Assembly (NCBI RefSeq): GCF_002019645.1
Contig: NZ_KV917374.1
Coordinates: 4,104,696-4,168,695 of the forward strand
Direction: 5' to 3'
DNA length: 64,000 nt
From: Litchfieldia alkalitelluris
GTDB lineage: Bacteria > Bacillota > Bacilli > Bacillales > Bacillaceae_L
Part shown: positions 17,593-25,720 of the stretch, piece after piece
Numbering within the stretch: position 1 is the first letter of the stretch
Layout of the letters: every line of letters starts with the position of its first letter
Made by a program: the position numbers and the translations under genes
The notes under the pieces: model-generated
Told to the model about the DNA's origin: nothing
The model's input: the letters and a program-made list of their open reading frames with translations, nothing else
The model's database searches: none

Positions 17593-19095
17593 TTAATTTT
17601 TTTCTAAATATTTATATATTTCCTTTAAAGCATTTTTATCAATTTTACCTACATGAGTTTTTGGAATAGAGTCAATAATGATGAAGTGCCTAGGTACCTT
17701 ATACCCTCCTAATGATCGCCCGCAAAACTGTTTTAGCTCTTCAGTAGTTATATTTGCAGTTTCTTTCAGTGATAAAACAGCAGTTACAACTTCACCCCAC
17801 TTCGAATCTGTTATACCTATAACAGCGACTTCATCCACTCCTGGATGCTGATTAAGACACTGCTCCACTTCTAGAGGATAAACATTTTCTCCACCTGTAA
17901 TGATCATCTCTTTTTTTCGCCCTACAATATAATGAAAACCTTCAGAATCTTTCCTTGCTAAATCACCTGTATACAGCCACTGATTTTGTTTTGCATTCTT
18001 ACTAGCCTCTTCGTTGTTCCAATATTCAAGGAATACGTGTTTACCTTTGATTAGTAATTCTCCTACTTCATCTGGAAAAGTTTCGCGCCCTTCATCATTT
18101 ATTAGCTTAATTTGATTAAACATCATCGGCTTCCCAACAGACCCTCTTTTATCCTTGGTATGTATTGGATCCATAAAAAAGTTATTTGGTCCTGCTTCGG
18201 TTAATCCATAGCCTTCTTTAAAAACAATCTTCTTTTTCTCAAATGCTTTATATATTTCAAGAGGACAAGGAGCTCCACCAGATAAAAACGTATGCATTGA
18301 TGGAAAGGTAATGTTATTAAAAAGAGGATCATTAATCATCATATGATACATCGTTGGTACCATTAATACGATCGTACATCCTTCTTGGTTAATAATATCC
18401 ATGGCCTTTCTAGGATCGAATTGTGATCCAATGATGACACTCCCACCCATCATAAGGATTGGAATGGATAGTGCATTTAACCCCCCAGTATGAAACATTG
18501 GTAAATAAGTAAGTGTGATATCTTCAGACTTTAAGTTCCAACTAACAATTGTGTTTATGCCGTTCCACAGAATTGATTGATGGGTAAGGACCACACCTTT
18601 CGGCTTACCTGTTGTTCCCCCGGTATAGATGATTGCCAGAGGATCTAGTTCAGTCACTTCAATTTTAGTTAAATTGGAAGTGAAATTACGATTTACATGA
18701 TATTCATATTCGGATGAATCAACAATCATTGTTAATTGTTCTGTTGTGTCAATCAAACTGGTTAACGTTGAGTGTACTGCAATCAGAGCTGGTGTACAAT
18801 CAGTAAGAATATAGCTTAATTCCGACTTTGCTAACCGCCAATTTAATGGGACAAAAATGGCACCAATTTTACCGCAAGCAAAAAGTAAATCGAAATAGCA
18901 GATATGATTAGGAGATAACAATGCCACACGGTCTCCTTTTTGAATACCGTTCGATAAAAAAACTTGTGCTAATCTATTTGCACGTTCATTCATTTCATTA
19001 TATGTATAACGAGCATGATTCTCTGATTCTACGATAGCTGTTGAATCAGGTGATATTCGTGCCCGATGGTTGATCCAGTCCATTTCCCACCCCAT
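17593..19095 (-). CDS. Class I adenylate-forming acyl-CoA ligase
   Basis: A 500-residue AMP-dependent ligase that would activate a carboxylic acid to its CoA thioester with ATP. The P-loop-like motif is [20 protein letters not shown] (near residue 150), then EGYGLTEAGPNNFF (near 295), YTGDLARKDSEG (near 375), GRKKEMIITGGENVYPLEVE and the C-terminal Lys in PKTHVGKIDKNALKE. Length fits short/medium-chain or aryl acid ligases. The GTG/ATG choice is clear: AGGAG lies 8 nt before ATG 19095. The promoter carries the same paired GTTACA boxes as the liv operon (19133-19166), so I place it in the same pathway. The acid activated is unknown; the lcfB gene at 52193 is a separate, fatty-acid-specific enzyme. 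Confidence 0.9.
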   Translation of the reverse strand: MGWEMDWINHRARISPDSTAIVESENHARYTYNEMNERANRLAQVFLSNGIQKGDRVALLSPNHICYFDLLFACGKIGAIFVPLNWRLAKSELSYILTDCTPALIAVHSTLTSLIDTTEQLTMIVDSSEYEYHVNRNFTSNLTKIEVTELDPLAIIYTGGTTGKPKGVVLTHQSILWNGINTIVSWNLKSEDITLTYLPMFHTGGLNALSIPILMMGGSVIIGSQFDPRKAMDIINQEGCTIVLMVPTMYHMMINDPLFNNITFPSMHTFLSGGAPCPLEIYKAFEKKKIVFKEGYGLTEAGPNNFFMDPIHTKDKRGSVGKPMMFNQIKLINDEGRETFPDEVGELLIKGKHVFLEYWNNEEASKNAKQNQWLYTGDLARKDSEGFHYIVGRKKEMIITGGENVYPLEVEQCLNQHPGVDEVAVIGITDSKWGEVVTAVLSLKETANITTEELKQFCGRSLGGYKVPRHFIIIDSIPKTHVGKIDKNALKEIYKYLEKN

Positions 19096-19132
19096 TACAA
19101 TCTCTCCTAACTGTCTATTGAATGTTAGTTAG

Positions 19133-19166
19133 ACTATATAGAAAGAAAGTTACATCACAGTTACAG
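19133..19166 (-). promoter_or_regulatory. Putative SARP-type operator and promoter of the acyl-CoA ligase gene
   Basis: GTTACAT (19149-19155) and GTTACAG (19160-19166) are direct repeats exactly 11 bp apart. On the - strand, 10 bp after the second box, is TATAGT (19138-19133), a good -10. There is no TTGACA at the -35 position, so the promoter should need an activator. The layout is identical to that at 29758-29791 upstream of the liv operon. Confidence 0.65.
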
Positions 19167-19206
19167 GATGAAAATCAAGAATGTGCTTAGTCCAGGATTC
19201 GATCGC

Positions 19207-19763
19207 TCACACCCGCCCGATTTTTCACTTTTCTCGCCGGATGATTGACCGGATTTGACCCGGATTCCAGAACTGGCCCGATTTTCTTTGGTTCCCGCCG
19301 CATTCGAGCTCACACCCGCCCGATTATTCACTTTTCTCGCCGGATAATTGACCCGGATTTGACCCAGATTCCGGAACTGGCCCGGTTTTCTTTGGATCCC
19401 TCCGCATTCGAGCTCATACCCGCCCGATTATTCACTTTTCTCGCCGGATAATTGACCCGGATTTGACCCAGATTCCAGAACTGGCCCGATTTTCTTTGGA
19501 TCCCGCCGCATTCGAAGCTCATACCCGCCCGATTATTCACTTTTCTCGCCGGATAATTGACCCGGCTTTGACCCTGATTCCAGAACTGGCCCGATTTTCT
19601 TTGGATCCCGCCGCCTTCGAGCTCACACCCGCCCGATTATTCACTTTTCTCGCCGGATAATTGACCCGGATTTGACCCAGATTCCAGAACTGGCCCGATT
19701 TTCTTTGGATCCCGCCGCATTCGAGCTCACACCCGCCCGATTATTCACTTTTCTCGCCGGATG
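19207..19763. repeat. Tandem array 2: 104-bp unit, about 5.4 copies
   Basis: The CGCCGGAT box recurs at 19235, 19338, 19442, 19547, 19651 and 19755, i.e. spacings 103, 104, 105, 104, 104. The unit is GC-rich (ACCCGCCCGATTATTCAC, TTGACCCGGATTTGACCC, GAACTGGCCCGATTTTC, GATCCCGCCGCATTCGAGC). Open frames of 65-70 codons occur on both strands but move with the unit and have no ribosome binding sites, so I call no gene. It sits between the ligase promoter and the MOSC gene. Its sequence is unrelated to arrays 1 and 3, but the period is twice 52. Confidence 0.95.
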
Positions 19764-19826
19764 AACTTCATTAACCTCATTTTATTTCTACCAAAATAAA
19801 AAGAGAAAGCAATTTGCCTTCTCCCA

Positions 19827-20399
19827 TTACTGCATCGGATTATCAACATCATTAATTAAAATCCTTACCTCTTCATTCACTCGGATCATACCCGGTCTCT
19901 CCACCGCACAGACAATTCCACGTCTTTTGTATCCCGCCTTAACAAATCGGGTATCAAGCTTTGGAAGCGAAGGATAGTTTACTTGAATCATCTGACCTGG
20001 GTGAATACATGGTTTGTTTTCTCCCATACAAATTAAGCCCGTTCCATCAGGAAACAATATTCTTGAACCAATCGGTAATGTCGTTAATTCCTCAAATCCG
20101 CTAAGAAGCATATTAGCTCCGAGCCATTCAGGTAAAACCTTTTCTACCCCAAGTTCTTCTGCAATTATAGCTAATTGTTCTTCAGAGACCATTGTAAGCT
20201 GCCTACGATTTAAGATTTCTGTCCCTTTTTTATACATCGGCTGTCTTACATCAGATTTTGCTGTTATCCCGAAATGACGATCACCTCTCATTCCACCGAA
20301 TTCAAGCTCAATCTCTTCTAGTCTTCGAGTTACAAAGCTCTCGGGCTGATCTGCAATCATGATTGCTTTTACAATTGCATCGGCTGTTTTCATCTGCAT
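19827..20399 (-). CDS. MOSC domain protein
   Basis: A 190-residue MOSC protein: FGGMRGDRHFG near residues 34-44, LTMVSEEQLAIIAEELG near 68-84, LGANMLLSGFEEL, and the conserved Cys region GLICMGENKPCIHPG near 120-134, where the Cys of NKPC is the expected sulfur-transfer residue. MOSC domains bind or transfer activated sulfur, as in molybdenum cofactor sulfurase and YiiM-like N-hydroxylated base reductases. It lies 39 bp behind the thiolase stop and ahead of array 2, so it may be read with the thiolase. A role in the acid pathway is possible but not shown. Confidence 0.85.
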   Translation of the reverse strand: MQMKTADAIVKAIMIADQPESFVTRRLEEIELEFGGMRGDRHFGITAKSDVRQPMYKKGTEILNRRQLTMVSEEQLAIIAEELGVEKVLPEWLGANMLLSGFEELTTLPIGSRILFPDGTGLICMGENKPCIHPGQMIQVNYPSLPKLDTRFVKAGYKRRGIVCAVERPGMIRVNEEVRILINDVDNPMQ

Positions 20400-20438
20400 C
20401 CACTTCTTCCCAAATAGTGTTTTCTTTATAATACACTA

Positions 20439-21614
20439 TTACACCATTTCTAAGAAGACAGTTGCTCCCATTCCTCCACCCACACAAAGACTAGCAATTC
20501 CTTTTTCTAGCTTCCTACGATTCAGCTCATGTATCAAGCTCACAACAATACGTGCGCCTGTACAACCAACTGGATGACCTAGACTAATACCACTTCCATT
20601 AACATTAACTTTTTCCCGATTTAACCCTAACTCCTTTTCGACAGCAAGGTACTGTGCTGCGAAAGCCTCATTAACCTCAATTAAGTCGGCATCCTCAAGT
20701 GTCCATCCAACATTCGCTAATCCTTTTTGAACGGCGGGAACCGGTCCTCTCCCCATAACCTTAGGATCTACACCAGCAACTGAAAATCCTGAAATTCTCG
20801 CAAGTGGAGCTATCCCTCTTTCCTTAGCCTCTTCTTCACTCATTAAGACTAGTACGGCCGCTCCGTCATTAATACTTGAAGCATTGGCAGCAGTTACCGT
20901 TCCATCTTCACGAAAAATTGGTTTTAAATTAGAGAGTTTTTCTTTTGTCAGACCTGAACGTGGATTTTCATCCTTACTAACTAAAACTTCACCCTTTCTA
21001 GTTTTCACCGAAATAGGCACAATTTGGGAATTGAAATAACCTGATTCCATAGCATGTAAAGCTCTTTCATGACTAAGCAAAGCAATTTCATCTTGTTCAT
21101 CTCTTCTGATTTCATGAAGATCAGCGAGATTTTCTGCTGTTTCACCCATCATAATATGATGAATCGGATCCTCTAAGATCTCCCATACTGTGTCCGTTAC
21201 CTGACTATGCTGCATTCTAGCTCCCCAACGATGTTGTTTTAACACATAAGGGCTAGAACTCATCACCTCGACTCCACCTGCCACGACGATATCTGACATT
21301 CCTGTTTGTATTTGTAAAGCAGCAGAGATAATGGCTTGCATACCTGACGCACATTGACGTTGAACTGTATAGCCTGTTGTGGTATCAGCTAAACCAGCTA
21401 AAAGTGCAGCCGTTCTTGCTGTATTAGGTTCATCGGTTCGTTGAATACAATGACCCAGAATAACTTCGTCAACATCATCCTGACCTAAATTACTTCTTGA
21501 GATAGCCTCTTTCAATACTGGTACAACCAAATCAGTAGGCAGCATATCCTTAAACGCACCGCCAAATGTTCCAATCGGTGAACGTACTGCTGAAGTAATC
21601 ACTACATTTCTCAT
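20439..21614 (-). CDS. Thiolase (acetyl-CoA acyltransferase)
   Basis: A 391-residue thiolase, the normal length. The acyl-accepting Cys is in QRQCASGMQ (near residue 88), the pantetheine loop includes INDGAAVLVLMSEEEA, the catalytic His is in the NGSGISLGHPVGCTGARI motif (near 345-362), whose Cys-Gly pairs with CVGGGMGATVFLE at the C-terminus. NEAFAAQ is present. It can cleave a 3-ketoacyl-CoA or condense two acyl-CoAs. It follows the SDR gene, now with a MITE between them. It has an inverted repeat upstream (21642-21672), so it may have its own promoter. In the cluster it would supply the last, acetyl-CoA-releasing step. Confidence 0.93.
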   Translation of the reverse strand: MRNVVITSAVRSPIGTFGGAFKDMLPTDLVVPVLKEAISRSNLGQDDVDEVILGHCIQRTDEPNTARTAALLAGLADTTTGYTVQRQCASGMQAIISAALQIQTGMSDIVVAGGVEVMSSSPYVLKQHRWGARMQHSQVTDTVWEILEDPIHHIMMGETAENLADLHEIRRDEQDEIALLSHERALHAMESGYFNSQIVPISVKTRKGEVLVSKDENPRSGLTKEKLSNLKPIFREDGTVTAANASSINDGAAVLVLMSEEEAKERGIAPLARISGFSVAGVDPKVMGRGPVPAVQKGLANVGWTLEDADLIEVNEAFAAQYLAVEKELGLNREKVNVNGSGISLGHPVGCTGARIVVSLIHELNRRKLEKGIASLCVGGGMGATVFLEMV

Positions 21615-21641
21615 TTACTGTTCAACTCCTCTGTAGTTCTT

Positions 21642-21672
21642 TTCACCTATATTACCTGGCGCCATAGGTGAA
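21642..21672. promoter_or_regulatory. Perfect 9-bp inverted repeat upstream of the thiolase gene
   Basis: TTCACCTAT (21642-21650) and ATAGGTGAA (21664-21672) flank a 13-bp spacer that ends in GGCGCC. It lies 27 bp upstream of the thiolase ATG, between it and the MITE. It may be an operator, or the relic of the former SDR-thiolase intergenic hairpin. Regulator unknown. Confidence 0.45.
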
Positions 21673-21689
21673 TATACCTAAATCACATA

Positions 21690-21846
21690 GACTGTTTTCG
21701 TAAACTTTGTTGTTTTTGACGTCTTTTATAATCACTATAAATTAAGCAGAGTGGCCACTTTTCTTCTTACTTCATAACCATAACATCAAGTAAAATCGTA
21801 TTAACTCCCAATAGGTCAATTAGCAACATTCTTTTAGAAAAGAGCC
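21690..21846. mobile_element. Miniature transposon (MITE), copy 2, with 8-bp target duplication
   Basis: A 157-bp element beginning GACTGTTTTCGTAAACTTTG and ending, read inward, GGCTCTTTTCTAAAAGAATG. It is flanked by ATCACATA at 21682-21689 and ATCACATA at 21847-21854, a perfect 8-bp duplication that includes the stop codon of the SDR gene. Inside it is the motif AAGCAGAGTGGCCAC, which recurs in modified form in the other copies. It now separates the SDR and thiolase genes. Confidence 0.9.
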
Positions 21847-21847
21847 A

Positions 21848-22585
21848 TCACATAACAATTCCACCATCTACATGAATTGTGGTTCCATTAATGTAATCGG
21901 ATTCATTTGATGATAAGAATAAGTAGGCATTGGCAATGTCTGATGGTTTTCCTAATCTTTGTAGTGGGATTTGTTTTTTTAAGTTTTCAATTACTTTTTC
22001 AGGGACAGATAACACCATATTGGTTTCAATAAAACCAGGTGCCACTGCATTTACATTAATCCCTTTTCGACCAAGCTCCTTTGCCCATGTTTTGGTCATA
22101 CCTACTACAGCTGCTTTTGAGGCTGCATAATTGGTTTGCCCGACATTTCCATATACACCCGAAACCGATGAGGTATTAATGATTTTTCCACTACCAGCTG
22201 TAATCATATGAGGAACAACAGCTTGTGTACAATTAAAAACACCATTGATATTTACATCAATCACTTTTTGAAAATCTTCTTCTGAAAGTTTAGTTAGCAT
22301 ACCATCTCTAGTAATCCCAGCGTTATTAATTAATACATCAACTTTACCAAAGCGCTCCAACACTGCTGTAACCATCTCATTAACACTTTCTCTACTAGCT
22401 ACATCAACTTGAAAGAACTCAACATTAGCTCCCTGTGCGGTTAGTTCAGCTGCCCGTTCAGATCCACTAGAATCATAATCGACTAAAGCAACATACGCCC
22501 CTTCACGAATAAAAGTAATAGCTGCTTCTAGTCCCAAACCGTTTGCTCCACCTGTAATAATGGCAACTTTATCTTTTAATCTCAT
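21848..22585 (-). CDS. SDR family 3-oxoacyl reductase (FabG/PhaB-like)
   Basis: A 245-residue classical short-chain dehydrogenase. Cofactor motif TGGANGLGLE (residues 11-20), NNAG (near 87-90), catalytic Ser in INTSSVSG (near 138) and YAASKAAVVGMTK (Tyr near 151, Lys near 155), then VNAVAPGFIETNM. The C-terminus YINGTTIHVDGG is typical of FabG and acetoacetyl-CoA reductases. Asp after VALVDYD at the end of beta2 hints at NAD rather than NADP, which would suit oxidation of a 3-hydroxyacyl-CoA. It overlaps the hydrolase stop by 4 nt (ATGA), so it is translationally coupled. Confidence 0.9.
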   Translation of the reverse strand: MRLKDKVAIITGGANGLGLEAAITFIREGAYVALVDYDSSGSERAAELTAQGANVEFFQVDVASRESVNEMVTAVLERFGKVDVLINNAGITRDGMLTKLSEEDFQKVIDVNINGVFNCTQAVVPHMITAGSGKIINTSSVSGVYGNVGQTNYAASKAAVVGMTKTWAKELGRKGINVNAVAPGFIETNMVLSVPEKVIENLKKQIPLQRLGKPSDIANAYLFLSSNESDYINGTTIHVDGGIVM

Positions 22586-23493
22586 TGTGATAGCTCCTTT
22601 TGTTCTAAAAATTCAAAGCATGCAACCATTAACTGATTTAAATCATCAACTAACGGTGAATGACCACAGCCTGTTAGCTCTCGATATGTAGCAACCTCTT
22701 CTAAATCATGAAGAATTTCTCTTGCCATTCCCTCTGTAATGACCAAATCCTGATTACCTCTTAATACGAGAACCGGAATCATAATGTTTTTCACAAGCCC
22801 GTTTCCTTCAACTAATCCATTTGATTCTTCACTAATATTAAATGTGTTAAGAGAATAATAGACATCCTTTAGATTACGCTGTGTCATCATATCATCCACA
22901 TATTGATTATATCTCTCTTCACTTGGCCGATTATCTCGATAAATTAAGGCATTCCAAACTGCTTGTAAATATTCTTTATTTTTTGTGTCATAGGCTTGTT
23001 GAATAGGAATTGTCCGGGCCAAATCTCCTTCAATATCCTCAATCGTTTTAAGTCTTTTGGTTGGATCTAATTGCCCCGCTTCATCCGTTCCAAAGAATGG
23101 GTATCCCCTTGTTGATGCAGATGCTAGTAAGATTAACTTATTACAATACCCTGGGTAATCAGCAACAAACTGCATACCAACAGCACCACCTGTTGACCAA
23201 CCCATGATTGCAAAATCATCAAGACCAAGTTCATCTACAAATAGTTTAATATCATCCGAAAAATTTTTTATTGAGCTTACTCGATTTACATAGCTTGATA
23301 ATCCAAAGCCCCTCATATCTACCGCATAAAGTTTGTATGATTCATCCATATTTTCTAATAATAAATCCCAATGCTTCGAAGATGTCATATTGCCGTGAAT
23401 AAGAAGAATGACTTTTTCTCCACCTTCACGTTCACGATATCCTAAGGTTTCGCCATTTACTAGGTTCACAGTTTTCAATTCAACCTTACTCAT
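22582..23493 (-). CDS. Alpha/beta hydrolase
   Basis: A 303-residue alpha/beta-fold hydrolase. The oxyanion loop is LLIHGNMTSSKHWD (near residue 33), the nucleophile elbow is GWSTGG (near 105, GxSxG), and the catalytic His is in TGCGHSPLVDD near the C-terminus; the acid is likely the Asp in VLRGNQDLVI. It resembles C-C bond hydrolases, lactonases and esterases. I start it at ATG 23493, with GGGGGGAA directly upstream; this overlaps the preceding gene by 8 bp. In the cluster it could open a ring lactone, cleave a diketone, or hydrolyse an ester or thioester. The substrate is not known. Confidence 0.87.
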   Translation of the reverse strand: MSKVELKTVNLVNGETLGYREREGGEKVILLIHGNMTSSKHWDLLLENMDESYKLYAVDMRGFGLSSYVNRVSSIKNFSDDIKLFVDELGLDDFAIMGWSTGGAVGMQFVADYPGYCNKLILLASASTRGYPFFGTDEAGQLDPTKRLKTIEDIEGDLARTIPIQQAYDTKNKEYLQAVWNALIYRDNRPSEERYNQYVDDMMTQRNLKDVYYSLNTFNISEESNGLVEGNGLVKNIMIPVLVLRGNQDLVITEGMAREILHDLEEVATYRELTGCGHSPLVDDLNQLMVACFEFLEQKELSQ

Positions 23494-24505
23494 GGTATTC
23501 CCCCCATTTGATAGTAGTCGCTCCCCATGCATATCCAATTCCAGCACTAACTAGAACGACGATATCCCCTGATTTTATCTTTCCTTCTTCCACTGCTAAT
23601 TGTAAGGACAGGATTTGATCAATTTGTCCAATATGTCCATATTCGTGAAGATAAATTGATTGCTGCTCTGTTAACCCTAATTCGTTTAATACATAATCAT
23701 GTGCTGACTTTTTCATGTGTAAAATTGCAAGATAAGAAATATCGTCTTGTGTATATCCACTCTTCTCAAGAGAAAGACGAATGACCTTTAAAAAGTTTTC
23801 CATTGATTTTTGTTCTAGACGTTGTTTCATTCCTTCAGGATCTAATACATCGAGCCGATTTAAACCCTTCTCAATGGCCTCTTTGGTAATTGGATGCTTT
23901 GTCCCTCCAGCTACAACCACCACATCTTCGGAAAAAGAGCCATCCGTGATTATTTGACTTTCTAATACTAGATTATTAGTTTCTCCCTTTCTTAGAACAA
24001 TCGCTCCACCACCGGCACTCAAATTATTCATAAAACGTGTTCTCGGATTTGAATAATCAATAAAATCAACATTTCGATAGCCACCTGCTAGCAGCACGGT
24101 TCTTACTGATTCATCTGCCACCATCATATCTTTTGCCATCTTTAGGGCTAATACAGTCGTACCACATCTCATTGCCACATCAAATGCATAAGCATTTAAT
24201 GCTCCCACTTCCTGTTGGAGCTTAATCCCCGCAGTCCATAGTGGATATTCCTTGTGCTCTTCGCCAATATAGATGACAACATCTATCGTTAATGGATTAA
24301 TCGCTGCTTTTTCAATAGCTAACTTCGCAGCTTTTATGCCCATTTCACACGTATGGTCATCCACGCCGGGTACCGGCTTTTTCGTTATTCCAAGTTTCGT
24401 TTTGACGATTTCTTCAGGTACCCCCGTTTGTTCAGCAATTTCTTGACTCGTCATTTCCGAGCTCGGGAGATAAATACCCGTGCTTAACAATCCAATTTGC
24501 TGCAA
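23486..24505 (-). CDS. KAS III / HMG-CoA synthase-like condensing enzyme with altered triad
   Basis: A 339-residue thiolase-fold protein. The active Cys is C114 in FDVAMRCGTTVLA and a catalytic His is H263 in LAILHMKKSAHD. At the place where FabH has Asn (YGNTS) this protein has YGHIGQ, so the third residue is H291. The N-terminal LGITKKPVPGVDDHTCEMG and VVIYIGEEHKEYPLWTAG look more like archaeal HMG-CoA synthase than like FabH. It may condense, or by reverse reaction cleave, a CoA ester. The gene is tightly packed with the hydrolase (8-bp overlap) and 6 bp from the small gene upstream. It is unlikely to be the fatty-acid initiation FabH, given the operon. Confidence 0.85.
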   Translation of the reverse strand: MQQIGLLSTGIYLPSSEMTSQEIAEQTGVPEEIVKTKLGITKKPVPGVDDHTCEMGIKAAKLAIEKAAINPLTIDVVIYIGEEHKEYPLWTAGIKLQQEVGALNAYAFDVAMRCGTTVLALKMAKDMMVADESVRTVLLAGGYRNVDFIDYSNPRTRFMNNLSAGGGAIVLRKGETNNLVLESQIITDGSFSEDVVVVAGGTKHPITKEAIEKGLNRLDVLDPEGMKQRLEQKSMENFLKVIRLSLEKSGYTQDDISYLAILHMKKSAHDYVLNELGLTEQQSIYLHEYGHIGQIDQILSLQLAVEEGKIKSGDIVVLVSAGIGYAWGATTIKWGEYHE

Positions 24506-24511
24506 ATGAAG

Positions 24512-24691
24512 TCACTCCTCAATTTTTCGTTTCATATAAAATAAAGCTTCTTCTAAATCATTCACCACAACTTCTTCTTCACCTTGAACATGACTTACTT
24601 TAACTCTCCATTTTTTATCATTTGTTCTTTGGTCAGTCTCAAGCAGACTGCATCTCACAATAAAGGACGTAATTAATGGCTGATCATTCAT
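24512..24691 (-). CDS. Small protein of unknown function in the acid-catabolism operon
   Basis: A 59-residue protein (MNDQPLITSFIVRCSLLET...) I do not recognise. It has a predicted beta-rich core with WRVKVSHVQGEEEVVVNDLEEALFYMKRKIEE, no membrane segment and one Cys. ATG 24691 is chosen because AGGAG is 8 nt before it; an upstream in-frame GTG (24700) overlaps that site. It lies 14 bp after livM and 6 bp before the KAS-like gene, so it is certainly in the operon. It could be a small partner of the condensing enzyme, as DUF35-type proteins are in archaea, but it lacks their zinc Cys set. Confidence 0.7.
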   Translation of the reverse strand: MNDQPLITSFIVRCSLLETDQRTNDKKWRVKVSHVQGEEEVVVNDLEEALFYMKRKIEE

Positions 24692-24705
24692 ACTGGCCAC
24701 TCCTT

Positions 24706-25716
24706 TTATCCTGCAATCTCATGTTTTTTCTTTTGCTTTTTTTCTATTTTTTTAGCTTTGTATTTAATCATCCAACCTCTAGTCGTCCCAACAATTCCAG
24801 CAGGGAAAAACATAACCACTAAGATATAAAGAATTCCAAAAAAGATGATCCACCGTTCGAAAATCCAATGAACCTTTGCAAGATCAGTCAACCAGTGATG
24901 AGCAAATTCAATAAGACCAGCACCAATAATAGCACCTACTAATGTTCCCACACCACCGATGATCGTCATTAGCAGCGCATCAAGGGTTACATCCATCTTA
25001 AACACCGATGTATTCACAAATCGAAGTGTTAATACATACATGGATCCTGAAATACTAGCAATCACACCTGCCACGATGCTCGCAATAATTTTATAATGAA
25101 TCACCTGATAACCTAGTGATTCTGTTCGAGCCTCGTTTTCACGAATGGCCTGTAACACTCTACCAACAGGGGATTCTGTGAATCTCCTTAACCCAATAAA
25201 GACTAAGATCATAACAGCTAAAGTAATAAAATAAAGAACCATCCGATCTTTTAATAATTCAGGAATTCGAAACGTGAAGCCATCGTTCCCATAAGTGATC
25301 GTTCTCCACTTTTCTGCTGCAACTAAGAATAGACCTGCAAATGCAAGGGTAAGCATCGCATAAAAATGACTTTTTAATCGAAGAGACAATAAGCCAACAA
25401 AGTAACTCACAATCCCTGCAAATACTATTCCAAATAAAACAGAGAGTATTAATACAACCATGGTGTGATCAAATTGTTTCAAAAACACTCCCGTCGAATA
25501 GGCACCTATCCCGAAAAACATCGCATGTCCAAATGAGACAATTCCAGTATATCCAAGTAAAATATCATAACTCATCGCAAACACCGCAAAAATAAAAATC
25601 TGCGTAAATAAGATTAAAAGACTTCTAGAATCATTGATAAAAGGAAAGCATAAAAGAAATACTGCGACAGCTCCATATATAAAAAGCACTCTTCTGGATT
25701 GCGTTTCTATTTTCAT
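24706..25716 (-). CDS. livM: Branched-chain/organic-acid ABC permease, LivM type
   Basis: A 336-residue permease with about nine membrane segments and the LivM signature region GYTGIVSFGHAMFFGIGAYSTG (residues 55-76) and AIRENEARTESLGYQ (near 190), the contact to the ATPase. The C-terminus is a basic tail (KAKKIEKKQKKKHEIAG). It forms the importer with LivH, LivF, LivG and the lipoprotein at 28445. HAAT-family importers of this layout move branched amino acids, but also urea, benzoates and other organic acids; the linkage to CoA-ligase genes favours an organic acid. It lies 4 bp behind livH. Confidence 0.9.
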   Translation of the reverse strand: MKIETQSRRVLFIYGAVAVFLLCFPFINDSRSLLILFTQIFIFAVFAMSYDILLGYTGIVSFGHAMFFGIGAYSTGVFLKQFDHTMVVLILSVLFGIVFAGIVSYFVGLLSLRLKSHFYAMLTLAFAGLFLVAAEKWRTITYGNDGFTFRIPELLKDRMVLYFITLAVMILVFIGLRRFTESPVGRVLQAIRENEARTESLGYQVIHYKIIASIVAGVIASISGSMYVLTLRFVNTSVFKMDVTLDALLMTIIGGVGTLVGAIIGAGLIEFAHHWLTDLAKVHWIFERWIIFFGILYILVVMFFPAGIVGTTRGWMIKYKAKKIEKKQKKKHEIAG

Positions 25717-25720
25717 CTAA

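Noticed and set aside
19245-19660. Frames of 65-70 codons in the 104-bp array
   Set aside because: Same reasoning: repeat-driven openness on both strands, no ribosome binding site, no domain.
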